Assembly: GCA_027484985.1 (NCBI GenBank)
Contig: JAIXRW010000049.1
Location: 1-64,000 of the forward strand
DNA from: Rhodobacter sp.
GTDB lineage: Bacteria > Pseudomonadota > Alphaproteobacteria > Rhodobacterales > Rhodobacteraceae
Direction of reading: 5' to 3'
Length of the DNA stretch: 64,000 nucleotides
Part shown: piece by piece, positions 23,250 to 31,138 of the stretch
Position numbering within the stretch: the first letter of the stretch is position 1
How the letters are laid out: every line of letters starts with the position of its first letter
Notes under the pieces: generated by a model
Seen by the model: the letters and a program-made list of their open reading frames with translations, nothing else
Told to the model about the DNA's origin: nothing
The model's database searches: none
Program-made: the position numbers and the translations under genes

Positions 23250-26200
23250 GTGCGCTTGAGTCATATTTTCATTTCCTGCCGCCGTCTGTCGCACCTCGTG
23301 CTTGCCGCCGTCATGGCGGTGGTCGCGGCCCCGGCCCTAGCCGAACCGCATGACCACAATGAACGGTTGACCGTGGTGATGCCCGATGACGTTCCCCCCT
23401 ATGTCAGCCTTGCCCCGACAGGAGAGCCGCAGGGCGAGCGCATCGATATGTGGAACCTCTGGTCGCGCAAGACCGGAATCCCCGTCACCATCCTGCGCCG
23501 CCCTTGGCCCGAGGTTCTGCCCGCCCTCGCCGCAGGCGAAGCCGACGTGGCCGATATCGTCAGCCCCACTGCCGACCGGCTCAAGCAATTCGAGTTCGGA
23601 CCGAAATATGCCCATGTCGATGTGGCGATCTTCGCGCAGAAATCGCTTGGCCCGATCCGCGATCTTGCCGCCGCCCGCACCCATACGATCGGCGTCATCA
23701 CCCGTTCCGTCTGCGAAGACGCCATGGCCCGCGAAGGCATCCGCACCCGCGCCTTCGCCTCGATGCATGATCTGATCTATACTGTCCTGATCGGCGACAT
23801 GCCCGCCTTTTGCCTGCACACCGAACCGGCCGCCTATCTGCTGTCGCAGGCCGGCAAGCAGGATGAATTCCGCCAAAGCGCGCCCATCCTGTCGGGCACG
23901 CTGCACTGGACCGTCCGCAAGGGCGACACCCTGCTTTACGACCGCATCGATGCCGGTTTCAACCTGATCGCCCCATCCGAAATCAGCATGATCGCCGCGC
24001 GCTGGTCGGGGCGGCCGCTGCCCATCCTTGGCGGTATCAGCCCCGACAACCTGCTGCGCCTGTTCGAATTGCTGGGCGCGGTCTTTGTGGCCGCGTTGAT
24101 CACCACCTATGTCTTGCGCCGTCGCCTTGGCACCGCCCTTGCCGCCCGTGGCGCGGTCGAGGCCAAATTGCGCCGCCGCCTGCGCGAACAGGCCTGCCTG
24201 CACCAGATATTCCTTGCCACCGATACGATGCAGCGCCCCATGGCGCAGGTCCTGCAAGACATCGCCCTTGCCCTGCATCGCGGCTTTGCCGATACCGAAC
24301 CGCCTTTTGTCCGCATCGAACTGATCGGCCATGTGCATGACGAAATCGGCACGCGCGACACCGCCAAGGCCCACATTACCCCGATCATGATCGAGGGCAA
24401 AGAACGCGGCGCCATCACCCTTCTGCCCGCCGAAGGGCAGGAAATCGACCGTGACGACGCACTGCTTCTGGGGCTTGCCGCATCGCGCATCGCCGGCCGC
24501 GCGCTGGGGGCCACCACCCTTGCCATGCTCAAGAAAAGCGAGGAACGCTTCCGCCGCACCTTTCAGCATTCGGCGCAGGCCACCGCAATCATCCAGCAGG
24601 GCCGCTTCGTCAACGCCAACCGCGCGGCGCTTGACCTTCTGGGCTATCCCGAAGGGCGCAGCTTTCTTGGCATGACGCCCGAAGAACTCTCTCCCCCCTA
24701 TCAGCCCGATGGCGAACCCTCGGGGCCGAAATCGCGCCGCATGGTCGCGGATGTGATCGCCCAAGGCGCGCTGCGCTTTGAATGGGAACATCTCAGGTTC
24801 AACGGCGAACCGGTGCTGGTGGAAGTGCTGCTTACCGCCGTAACCGAAGACGGGCGCACCGATATCTTCGTGTTGTGGAACGACATCACCGTGAAACGTC
24901 AGGCCGAGTCGGCGCTGGCCGCCTATCAGCAGACGCTGGAAGCGCAGGTTGCCAAGCGCACGCAGGAACTGACTGACCTTTACGATGAAATGCAGGCCAC
25001 CGTTGCCACCGCAACCGCCGGCATCGCACTGGTGCGCGACCATATTCTGGTCAGCTGCAACCCCTCGCTCGCCTCGATCCTGCTTTGGCCACCGGGGCAA
25101 TTGGCCGGCATGTCCACCCGCACCTTTTTCAAGGATCATGCCGAATGGACCATGATGAGCGAACAGGCACAGGCCGACCTTGCCTCATCCGGCACCCATG
25201 AACAGGTCGCCGAACTGGTCCGCTTCGACAGCTCGACCGTATGGGTGCGCCTGCGCGCCTCGGTGATCGACCAGAACGATCTGTCACGCGGCAGCGTCTG
25301 GGTCGTCGAAGACATCTCGCGCGAACGCGCGGCCCAGATCGAACTCGCGCAGGCCCGCGACATCGCCGTGCAGGCGGCCCGGCTGAAATCGGAATTCCTC
25401 GCGCATATGAGCCATGAGTTGCGTTCGCCCATCAATGCCGTCCTTGGCTTCACCGAACTGGTCATGGGCACCGACCTGAACGACCACCAGCGCGAATTTC
25501 TCAACAAGGTGCAGGCCTCGGGGCGCCATCTGCTGATGATCGTGAACGATGTGCTCGACCTGTCCAAGGTCGAGGCGGGCCGCCTCCGCATCGAACGGAC
25601 CGAGTTTCAACTGCAAACCGTGCTGCACAACGCAGTGGACACCATCGCCAAGGGCGTTGCCGAAAAGAACCTTGAACTTCTGGTCGAAATCGACCGCACC
25701 GTTCCGCGCCGCCTGCTGGGCGATTCATTGCGCGTCAGCCAGATATTGATGAACTATCTGGCGAATGCGGTGAAATTCACAGCCTCGGGCACCATCCGGC
25801 TTTCGGTTTCGGTCGAACCCGCCCAACCCGATGACGCGCCCGATACCGTGCGCCTGCGCTTTGGCGTAGCCGATACCGGCATCGGCATGACGCCCGAACA
25901 ACTGTCGCGCATGTTCCAAAGCTTCAGTCAGGCCGAAGATTCCACCGCCCGCCTTTATGGCGGAACCGGCCTTGGCCTGTCGATTTGCCGCCAGCTTGCC
26001 CAGCTCATGCATGGCGAGGTGGGGGTGACGAGCGAACAGGGCAAGGGCAGCCTGTTCTGGGTGATCCTGCCGCTTGGCATGGCTGAATCCGGCCTTGACC
26101 TTACGGCGGATGGTCGGCTGTCGGGCCGCCATGTGCTGCTGGTCGATGACCATCCCGGCGCGCGCGGGCAAATCGCCGACCTGCTTGTCCGCAGCGGCGC

Positions 26201-26939
26201 AACCGTCCGCACCGCCAATTCGGGCGCCGAGGCGCTGGCGCTGTTGGCCAATCCTGACAACCTGCCCGACATCCTGCTGGTCGATCACCGGATGTCCGAC
26301 ATGGACGGGGTCAAGACGATCAAGACCCTGCGCAAACGGCTTGGGCCCGCCATTCCGCGCACGATCCTGATGACGAATGGCGGCGGTCAGGGAATGGTCG
26401 ATCTTGCCATGACCGAAGGCATTGACGATCTGGTGGTCAAGCCTGTCGATCCCGATCTTATCATCACCAAGCTGTGCAAGGTGATCGAGGCACCGCCCCG
26501 CGCCAGAACCCCGCGCAAACCGCGCGTCCGGTCTGCCACAGGAAAACAGGCGCCCCTGCCGCCCGCGCGCGGCAAACATGCGCTGGTGATCGATGACAAC
26601 CCGATCAACCGCGAACTGACCGCCGCCCTGCTGGGCAAGCATGGCATACAGGTCGAAACCGCCGAAAACGGCGCCGACGGGTTGGAACGCCTGCTGGGAC
26701 ACGATTTCGACGTGGTCTTCATGGACAACCAGATGCCCGTCATGGGGGGGCTTGAGGCCACACGCCGCATCCGCGCCCTGCCCACCGGCAAGGGGCGCGT
26801 GCCGATCATCGGACTGACCGGCCGCTCTGATCCCGCTGACCATCAGGAAGGTCTGGCCGCAGGGATGAACGCCTATCTGGTCAAGCCGGTCTCCTCGGCC
26901 GATCTGGAAACCATTCTCGACCGCTGGCTCGCGTCCTGA
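23250..26939 (+). CDS. Hybrid sensor histidine kinase with periplasmic solute-binding sensor
   Basis: The 1229-residue protein, from a GTG start, combines seven parts. These are a signal peptide (1-31), an SBP_bac_3-type periplasmic binding domain (about 38-255), one transmembrane helix (about 272-290), a GAF-like segment (about 310-420), two PAS domains (about 430-550 and 585-695), the kinase core, and two receivers. The H-box LAHMSHELRSPINAV places the phospho-histidine at 722; the ATPase G-boxes are DTGIGM and GGTGLGLSI. Receiver aspartates are D1012 (VDHRMSDMDG) and D1159 (MDNQMPVMGG). It should bind a small solute such as an amino acid or organic acid and pass phosphate to a regulator. 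The receiver at 21976 and the LuxR-type regulator at 28568 are candidate partners. Confidence 0.92.
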   Translation: MRLSHIFISCRRLSHLVLAAVMAVVAAPALAEPHDHNERLTVVMPDDVPPYVSLAPTGEPQGERIDMWNLWSRKTGIPVTILRRPWPEVLPALAAGEADVADIVSPTADRLKQFEFGPKYAHVDVAIFAQKSLGPIRDLAAARTHTIGVITRSVCEDAMAREGIRTRAFASMHDLIYTVLIGDMPAFCLHTEPAAYLLSQAGKQDEFRQSAPILSGTLHWTVRKGDTLLYDRIDAGFNLIAPSEISMIAARWSGRPLPILGGISPDNLLRLFELLGAVFVAALITTYVLRRRLGTALAARGAVEAKLRRRLREQACLHQIFLATDTMQRPMAQVLQDIALALHRGFADTEPPFVRIELIGHVHDEIGTRDTAKAHITPIMIEGKERGAITLLPAEGQEIDRDDALLLGLAASRIAGRALGATTLAMLKKSEERFRRTFQHSAQATAIIQQGRFVNANRAALDLLGYPEGRSFLGMTPEELSPPYQPDGEPSGPKSRRMVADVIAQGALRFEWEHLRFNGEPVLVEVLLTAVTEDGRTDIFVLWNDITVKRQAESALAAYQQTLEAQVAKRTQELTDLYDEMQATVATATAGIALVRDHILVSCNPSLASILLWPPGQLAGMSTRTFFKDHAEWTMMSEQAQADLASSGTHEQVAELVRFDSSTVWVRLRASVIDQNDLSRGSVWVVEDISRERAAQIELAQARDIAVQAARLKSEFLAHMSHELRSPINAVLGFTELVMGTDLNDHQREFLNKVQASGRHLLMIVNDVLDLSKVEAGRLRIERTEFQLQTVLHNAVDTIAKGVAEKNLELLVEIDRTVPRRLLGDSLRVSQILMNYLANAVKFTASGTIRLSVSVEPAQPDDAPDTVRLRFGVADTGIGMTPEQLSRMFQSFSQAEDSTARLYGGTGLGLSICRQLAQLMHGEVGVTSEQGKGSLFWVILPLGMAESGLDLTADGRLSGRHVLLVDDHPGARGQIADLLVRSGATVRTANSGAEALALLANPDNLPDILLVDHRMSDMDGVKTIKTLRKRLGPAIPRTILMTNGGGQGMVDLAMTEGIDDLVVKPVDPDLIITKLCKVIEAPPRARTPRKPRVRSATGKQAPLPPARGKHALVIDDNPINRELTAALLGKHGIQVETAENGADGLERLLGHDFDVVFMDNQMPVMGGLEATRRIRALPTGKGRVPIIGLTGRSDPADHQEGLAAGMNAYLVKPVSSADLETILDRWLAS

Positions 26940-27385
26940 CGGGGGCGCCTTCCAATACCGCAAAGGCCCGTCCGGCGGCATGGGGCCGTGACAAGCTGCT
27001 TTGGCTGACCGAACGCCCCATCGCCCGCCGACAGCGGCGAAAAGACCGTCCATGTGACGATTGCCAAAGTCCACCCCACCCGTCGGGCCGCACGGCCTGC
27101 TTGGCCTTGCGCCCGGTCCCGAATGGCACAACGGCCCGGGCAGGGATAAGGACCATGCCTACTGCAACCCGAACCGCTGGCCACCCTGTTCACCCTGCCC
27201 AAGGGCCGAAGCGTTCAGAACCCCGCCTGTCGCGGCATGAATTTCATCTGCTGTGCCAACCGTCGCGGGGCATCCAGCATCGACCAATACCCGCCCACGG
27301 GGCGGTATCCGCGGTTGCGGCAATGCGCCAGAAAAAGCAATTCCCCACCCGCCAATTCTTGCCCGCCACCTTTACCAAAAACCGG
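26940..27385. other. Apparently decayed DNA upstream of the cytochrome c remnant
   Basis: This 446-bp stretch has no intact frame on either strand and no repeats. It directly precedes a cytochrome c fragment in the same orientation, so it may be the eroded upstream part of that gene or of a partner dehydrogenase gene; I could not recognise any domain in it. Confidence 0.4.
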
Positions 27386-27688
27386 GTGAACGATGGCAAA
27401 GGTCGCTACAATTCGGCCTGCGCCACCACCTGCCACGGCAATACGGAATGAAAGGGTAAGACCGTGGCCGATCTGTTCACCTACAGCCGCGACCCCATGC
27501 CCCCATCACGGCCCAAATCCCTGCCGGATGCAACCTATGCCGCCATCACCGCCCATATCCTGCGGGTGAACAGGGCCGAACCGGGCGCGCACCCTTTACT
27601 GACCGATGCCGATGCGCTGGTGCACTGGCAGGTGGTGATCCAGACCGCCGACCAAAGCCGAAGGATGCGCCAGACCGGCGCGCCCTAA
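27386..27688 (+). pseudogene. Cytochrome c remnant (quinoprotein-dehydrogenase type)
   Basis: In one frame the sequence reads GRYNSACATTCHGN, a heme-attachment-like motif with one extra residue (C-x3-C-H). It is then interrupted by a TGA at 27449 and resumes in the same frame with VADLFTYSRDPMPPSRPKSL and PDATYAAITAHILRVN. The latter matches the C-terminal half of class I cytochromes c that accept electrons from PQQ dehydrogenases, including the methionine ligand in the TMPP-like position (DPMPP). About 25 residues expected between the heme motif and VADLF are missing. The deletion, in-frame stop and altered heme motif make this a pseudogene. It ends overlapping the stop of the convergent SDR gene. 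Confidence 0.7.
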
Positions 27689-28446
27689 CCCTCGTAGGGC
27701 CAGACCGCACGGGAAAACAGCCCGCCATCCACCCACAGCGTCTGCCCGCTGACGAACCGCGCCGCATCCGAACAGAAAAACAGCACGGGGCCAGCAATGT
27801 CATCGGGCGTGCCCACCCGGCCCAGCGGCGTGACCTTGCTCCATGTTCCGGCATAATCGCCCGCCTCGGCCGCCGTCCGCTCGGTCGCAATCGCGCCCGG
27901 CGCCACGCAATTCACGCGGATACCGTGCTGGCCCAATTCGCTTGCCGCCGATTTGGTGAATTGCTCGATCCCGCCCTTTGATGCCGTGTAATCGACCAGA
28001 TTAGGGAAAGCCAACTTGTTGCAGCCCGATCCAAGGTTGACAATCGCCCCGCCCGTGCCCGCTGCCACCATAAGCCTTGCCGCCGCCTGCGTGTTCAGGA
28101 ACGTGCCGCGCAGGTTCGTCCGCATCACCGCATCCCACTGCTCGGCCCGCAGGTCCAGCAGCGCGGCCCAGGTCTGGATGCCCGCATTGTTCACCAGCAC
28201 GGCAGGCGCCTCGCCCGCCCAATCGGCCGCCCGCGCGTGAAAGGCGGGCACCGCCACCTCGTCGCCCGCATCCACCTCGGCCGCCATCGCCCGTCGCCCC
28301 AGCGCCTGCACCTGCGCCACTACCTCGGCCGCCACGGCCTCACTGCCCACATGGGTCAGCGCCACATCATAGCCCGCCCCCGCCAGCGCCGTGACCAGAT
28401 GCCGCCCGATGGCCGAAGTTCCCGCCGTCACCACCGCCAAAGCCAT
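27685..28446 (-). CDS. Short-chain dehydrogenase/reductase
   Basis: This 253-residue SDR oxidoreductase is of classical type. The cofactor motif is TAGTSAIGRHLV (first glycine position shifted from the usual TGxxxGIG), the stabilising NNAG is present (VLVNNAGIQTWA), and the active site is seen as GSGCNKLAFPNLVDYTASK with the catalytic Tyr-x-x-x-Lys. The C-terminal PGAIATERT and WVDGGLFSRAV fit the glucose-1-dehydrogenase/FabG-like group. The ATG at 28446 gives the normal N-terminus. The substrate is unknown; neighbours give no metabolic hint. Confidence 0.88.
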   Translation of the reverse strand: MALAVVTAGTSAIGRHLVTALAGAGYDVALTHVGSEAVAAEVVAQVQALGRRAMAAEVDAGDEVAVPAFHARAADWAGEAPAVLVNNAGIQTWAALLDLRAEQWDAVMRTNLRGTFLNTQAAARLMVAAGTGGAIVNLGSGCNKLAFPNLVDYTASKGGIEQFTKSAASELGQHGIRVNCVAPGAIATERTAAEAGDYAGTWSKVTPLGRVGTPDDIAGPVLFFCSDAARFVSGQTLWVDGGLFSRAVWPYEG

Positions 28447-28567
28447 GCCACCCCCCCATGCAATTCGCCCCGCAGTCTTAGGCCGCCCGCAGCAACCCGG
28501 CAACGCCCCAAAGCAAAACGCGCCCCCGAACGGAGACGCGCTGCAACGGCCCGACCTTGCGGATGTG

Positions 28568-29200
28568 TCAGACCATGCCCGATGACAGCGCGATGATCGC
28601 CGCCTGCGTGCGGTTGTTGGCCTTGAGCTTGGTGCAGACCGACCGGACATACATCTTGACCGTCACCTCGGTCAGTTGCAGGTCATGCGCGATATCCTTG
28701 TTCGTGGCGCCTTCGCAGATGCCGCGCAGCACCTGGAACTCGCGCTGCGACAGCTGCACCTCGCCGGGCGCATCGGGCCGTTTGGTGCGGCTCATGGATG
28801 TCGGAAAGTAAATCTCGCCCGCCGCGACAAAGCGCACCGCCGTCGCCAGCGATTTCGGCGTCAATGTCTTGGGAATGAACCCCGCCGCGCCCATTTCGAT
28901 CGCACGCAGCGCCGCATCCTGCCGCGCCTGCCCCGAAAACAGCACAACCTTGCCCTCGCCATTCGCCGCGATGGCCTTTTCAAGGCCCTGCAACCCGCCC
29001 ATGCCCGGCATGTCAAGATCCAGCAGCACCACGTCAAACGGCCCGTGTTCCTCGATCTTGGCCAGCGCCTTGTCCAGCGTCTCGGCGCGCTGCGGCGCGA
29101 AATCGCCATCCGCCTTCAGGAAAAGCTCCAGCGACTCGGCCAGCAGGATATGGTCATCCGCCAGAAGGATCGAAATCGTGTTTTCTGTATTGGTCTTCAC
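28568..29200 (-). CDS. LuxR/NarL-family response regulator
   Basis: This two-domain regulator has about 210 residues. The receiver carries the acidic pair in ILLADDHILLAE, the phospho-acceptor in VVLLDLDMPGMGG and the lysine in GFIPKTLTP. The C-terminal GerE-type helix-turn-helix reads LSQREFQVLRGICEGATNKD then VKMYVRSVCTKLKANNRTQA. The likely start is the GTG at 29200, because an upstream ATG would add a non-homologous tail. It follows soeC by 164 bp on the same strand but has no evident link to the sulfonate operon. A kinase partner is not adjacent; the hybrid kinase upstream is a candidate. Confidence 0.88.
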   Translation of the reverse strand: MKTNTENTISILLADDHILLAESLELFLKADGDFAPQRAETLDKALAKIEEHGPFDVVLLDLDMPGMGGLQGLEKAIAANGEGKVVLFSGQARQDAALRAIEMGAAGFIPKTLTPKSLATAVRFVAAGEIYFPTSMSRTKRPDAPGEVQLSQREFQVLRGICEGATNKDIAHDLQLTEVTVKMYVRSVCTKLKANNRTQAAIIALSSGMV

Positions 29201-29364
29201 TGCCGGCCCCCCAGGCTTTCGTGCATGCCGCAACCCTTGGCCGCGTTTGGCGAAGGTTAGTGCCATAGGGCAGGCGCGGTCCATACTTCCAACCGGGTGC
29301 CAAGGGCGTCCAACCTGTACCGATCAATATCTTTAGAATGGTTAACAAGGCGCATGCCCTGCCA

Positions 29365-30255
29365 TTATCCCGCCACAGCGGCACCGCGTTGCCCGTAATA
29401 CAGGCCCACCACATGCTCGGCCTCGGCAAAGAACAGCCAGCGGGCGGCCAGCATCCCGCCCAGATGGCACAGCGCCGCAACCGGCACAGCCAGCAGTGGC
29501 GGCAGCGCCAGCAACGCCAGCACCGGCACCGGCCCGACCATCGCAAAGGCGATCTGCCGCAACCGCAGCGCATGGCGCCGCCCGACGATATGGATCATCT
29601 CGCGCATCAGATAGTTGCCGCCCGTATGGGGCAATTCGAACACCGAAACCCGCCCCACGGCGCCAAGCCCGGTCGCGGTTTCCAGCCGCGCCCCGACTTG
29701 GGCAAAGCGCCTGTCCCCGATCCGCCAGCCCAGCGCCAGCACCCCCGCCAGCAGGGCCGAAGCAACCGCCCCCCAAAGCCCCCCCTTGGCCAGCACAAGC
29801 CCCCCCGCACCGGCGGCCACCAGAAACTGCACCGGCACGATCCAGTGGTTCCAGCGCGGCACGGCCTTGATCTGGGCATAGATCATCGCCGTGCATCCCA
29901 CCGTCACCAAACACATCGCGCCGCCCAGCAGGCCAAAGCCACGCCCCCAGCCCAGCCCCAGCCAGTCCGACAGCGCCTGCGGGGCCAGCAGCAGCAGCGT
30001 GACAACCGCAGCCCATGCCTCGCGGCTCAGCCAGCTTGTCCGCCATTGGGTAAAGGCCAGCAGCGCCCGCTGCGGATTGCCAAGGTGAAAGGTCGAAGCG
30101 ACCAGCCCCGCCACCGCCAACCCATAACCCAATGCCCAAGCGGCAAAGGCCAACCCGCCCGCCCCCCCCGCCAGACCAAAGCCCAGCATGGCCAGAAAGC
30201 CGAACCCCATGCCCGACAGCACGGTAAAGACAATGACAGACGGCGCGGGATTCAT
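29365..30255 (-). CDS. soeC: Sulfite dehydrogenase membrane anchor SoeC (DmsC/NrfD-like)
   Basis: This 296-residue, eight-helix integral membrane subunit of the DmsC family anchors the SoeAB pair at the cytoplasmic face of the inner membrane and hands electrons to the quinone pool. The N-terminal FHLGNPQRALLAFTQWRTSWLSRE segment is typical of DmsC-type anchors. Its ATG overlaps the soeB stop by four bases (ATGA), which fixes the start. Being next to xsc and a sulfite exporter, the complex is far more likely a sulfite oxidase (SoeABC) than a DMSO reductase. That assignment rests on operon context and not on a diagnostic residue. Confidence 0.85.
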   Translation of the reverse strand: MNPAPSVIVFTVLSGMGFGFLAMLGFGLAGGAGGLAFAAWALGYGLAVAGLVASTFHLGNPQRALLAFTQWRTSWLSREAWAAVVTLLLLAPQALSDWLGLGWGRGFGLLGGAMCLVTVGCTAMIYAQIKAVPRWNHWIVPVQFLVAAGAGGLVLAKGGLWGAVASALLAGVLALGWRIGDRRFAQVGARLETATGLGAVGRVSVFELPHTGGNYLMREMIHIVGRRHALRLRQIAFAMVGPVPVLALLALPPLLAVPVAALCHLGGMLAARWLFFAEAEHVVGLYYGQRGAAVAG

Positions 30256-30992
30256 CCGATCTTCCCCAGCACCTTGTCCAGCCAACCGGCAAAGCCCGTG
30301 GCCTTTATGTCCAGCAGCGGCGCAAGCAGGCTTGCCTCTTGCGGGGCGTCCTTCTTCCTTGGCGGCAGGTAGCGGTTGACGGGCTTCGTGCCCATTTCCG
30401 GCATCAGCGCATAACCGCCGCGCTCGGCGGTCAGGCGGCTGACCTTGCTGTCAGGATCGGCGAAATCCCCGAAATGCCGCGCCCCCGTGGGGCAGGTCCG
30501 CACGCAGGCGGGTTCGCGGTCCTCTTCCGGCAGCGTCTCGTTATAGATGCGGTCCACGCACAGCGTGCATTTCTTCATCACCCCCGCCGCCTGATCCATC
30601 TCGCGCGCACCGTAAGGGCAGGCCCAGGAACACAGGCCGCAACCGATGCAGGCATCCTCGTTCACCAGCACGATCCCGTCCTCGGCCCGCTTGTAGCTGG
30701 CCCCCGTGGGGCAAACGGTAACGCAGGGCGCATCTTCGCAATGCAGGCAGGACCGCGGGAAGTTGATGGTCTGCGCAGGCCCCGCTTCGGGCTGCACCGA
30801 ATAGGAATGCACGCGGTTCAGGAAGGTGCCCGAAGGATCGGCGCCATAGGGGTTCTGGTCCGAAAGCGGCGCGCCATAGCCCTGATCGTTCCACCCTTTG
30901 CAGGCCGTGACACAGGCATGGCAGCCCACGCAGGTGTCAAGGTCGATGACCAGACCCAACTTCTTCTCGGTGGCTTGCGGCAAGGCGGTCAT
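30252..30992 (-). CDS. soeB: Sulfite dehydrogenase iron-sulfur subunit SoeB
   Basis: This 246-residue ferredoxin-like electron-transfer subunit (DmsB/NrfC type) has four cysteine clusters for 4Fe-4S centres: CVGCHACVTACKG, CLHCEDAPCVTVCP, CIGCGLCSWACPYG and CTLCVDRI...CVRTCPTGA. It has no signal peptide, in agreement with the cytoplasmic location proposed for SoeAB. It would carry electrons from the molybdenum centre of SoeA to SoeC. The start codon overlaps the stop of a small palindrome-made ORF (ATGA), and its stop overlaps soeC in the same way. Confidence 0.92.
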   Translation of the reverse strand: MTALPQATEKKLGLVIDLDTCVGCHACVTACKGWNDQGYGAPLSDQNPYGADPSGTFLNRVHSYSVQPEAGPAQTINFPRSCLHCEDAPCVTVCPTGASYKRAEDGIVLVNEDACIGCGLCSWACPYGAREMDQAAGVMKKCTLCVDRIYNETLPEEDREPACVRTCPTGARHFGDFADPDSKVSRLTAERGGYALMPEMGTKPVNRYLPPRKKDAPQEASLLAPLLDIKATGFAGWLDKVLGKIG

Positions 30993-31138
30993 GCGCGGCC
31001 CCCGTTTTCTGGCGCAGAAAACGGGTCGGAATTTGACGCAAATTCCGACGCCCCCCGACCAAACGCGCCGCCCGACGCCACCCCGAATTCTGCGTCAGAA
31101 TTCGGCGCGATTTCTGCGCCAGAAATCGCTTCGCTCAT
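30989..31138 (-). CDS. Small ORF made of hairpin modules, coupled to soeA and soeB
   Basis: A 49-codon frame starts at 31138 inside the soeA stop (ATGA overlap) and ends at 30989 inside the soeB start (another ATGA overlap). Nearly all of it is hairpin array copy 3, so the peptide consists of palindrome-encoded words such as SGAEIAPNSDAEFG and SEFASNSDPFSAPENG. The same words appear in the same frame of copy 2 (for example AEFASNSAAFSVSENA). No function is known. The frame may serve only to keep ribosomes moving from soeA to soeB. A functional peptide is possible but unsupported. Confidence 0.5.
   Translation of the reverse strand: MSEAISGAEIAPNSDAEFGVASGGAFGRGASEFASNSDPFSAPENGGRA
31001..31129. 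repeat. Hairpin array, copy 3 (modules A-B-C-D) inside the soe operon
   Basis: Four palindromes in the same order as copies 1 and 2: A 31001-31025 (CCCGTTTTCTG stem, 11 bp), B 31025-31049 (core GGAATTTGACGCAAATTCC), C 31083-31105 (CCGAATTCTG stem, loop CGT), D 31107-31129 (GCGATTTCTG stem, loop CGC). On both sides lies an imperfect direct repeat beginning TCATGC (TCATGCGCGGCCCCC at 30989, TCATGCCCGCCCCCT at 31135), each containing one of the two ATGA junctions. Confidence 0.88.

Noticed and set aside
23100-23294. 64-codon minus-strand frame overlapping the start of the hybrid kinase
   Set aside because: No family resemblance, no ribosome-binding site, and it overlaps the signal-peptide region of a clear gene.
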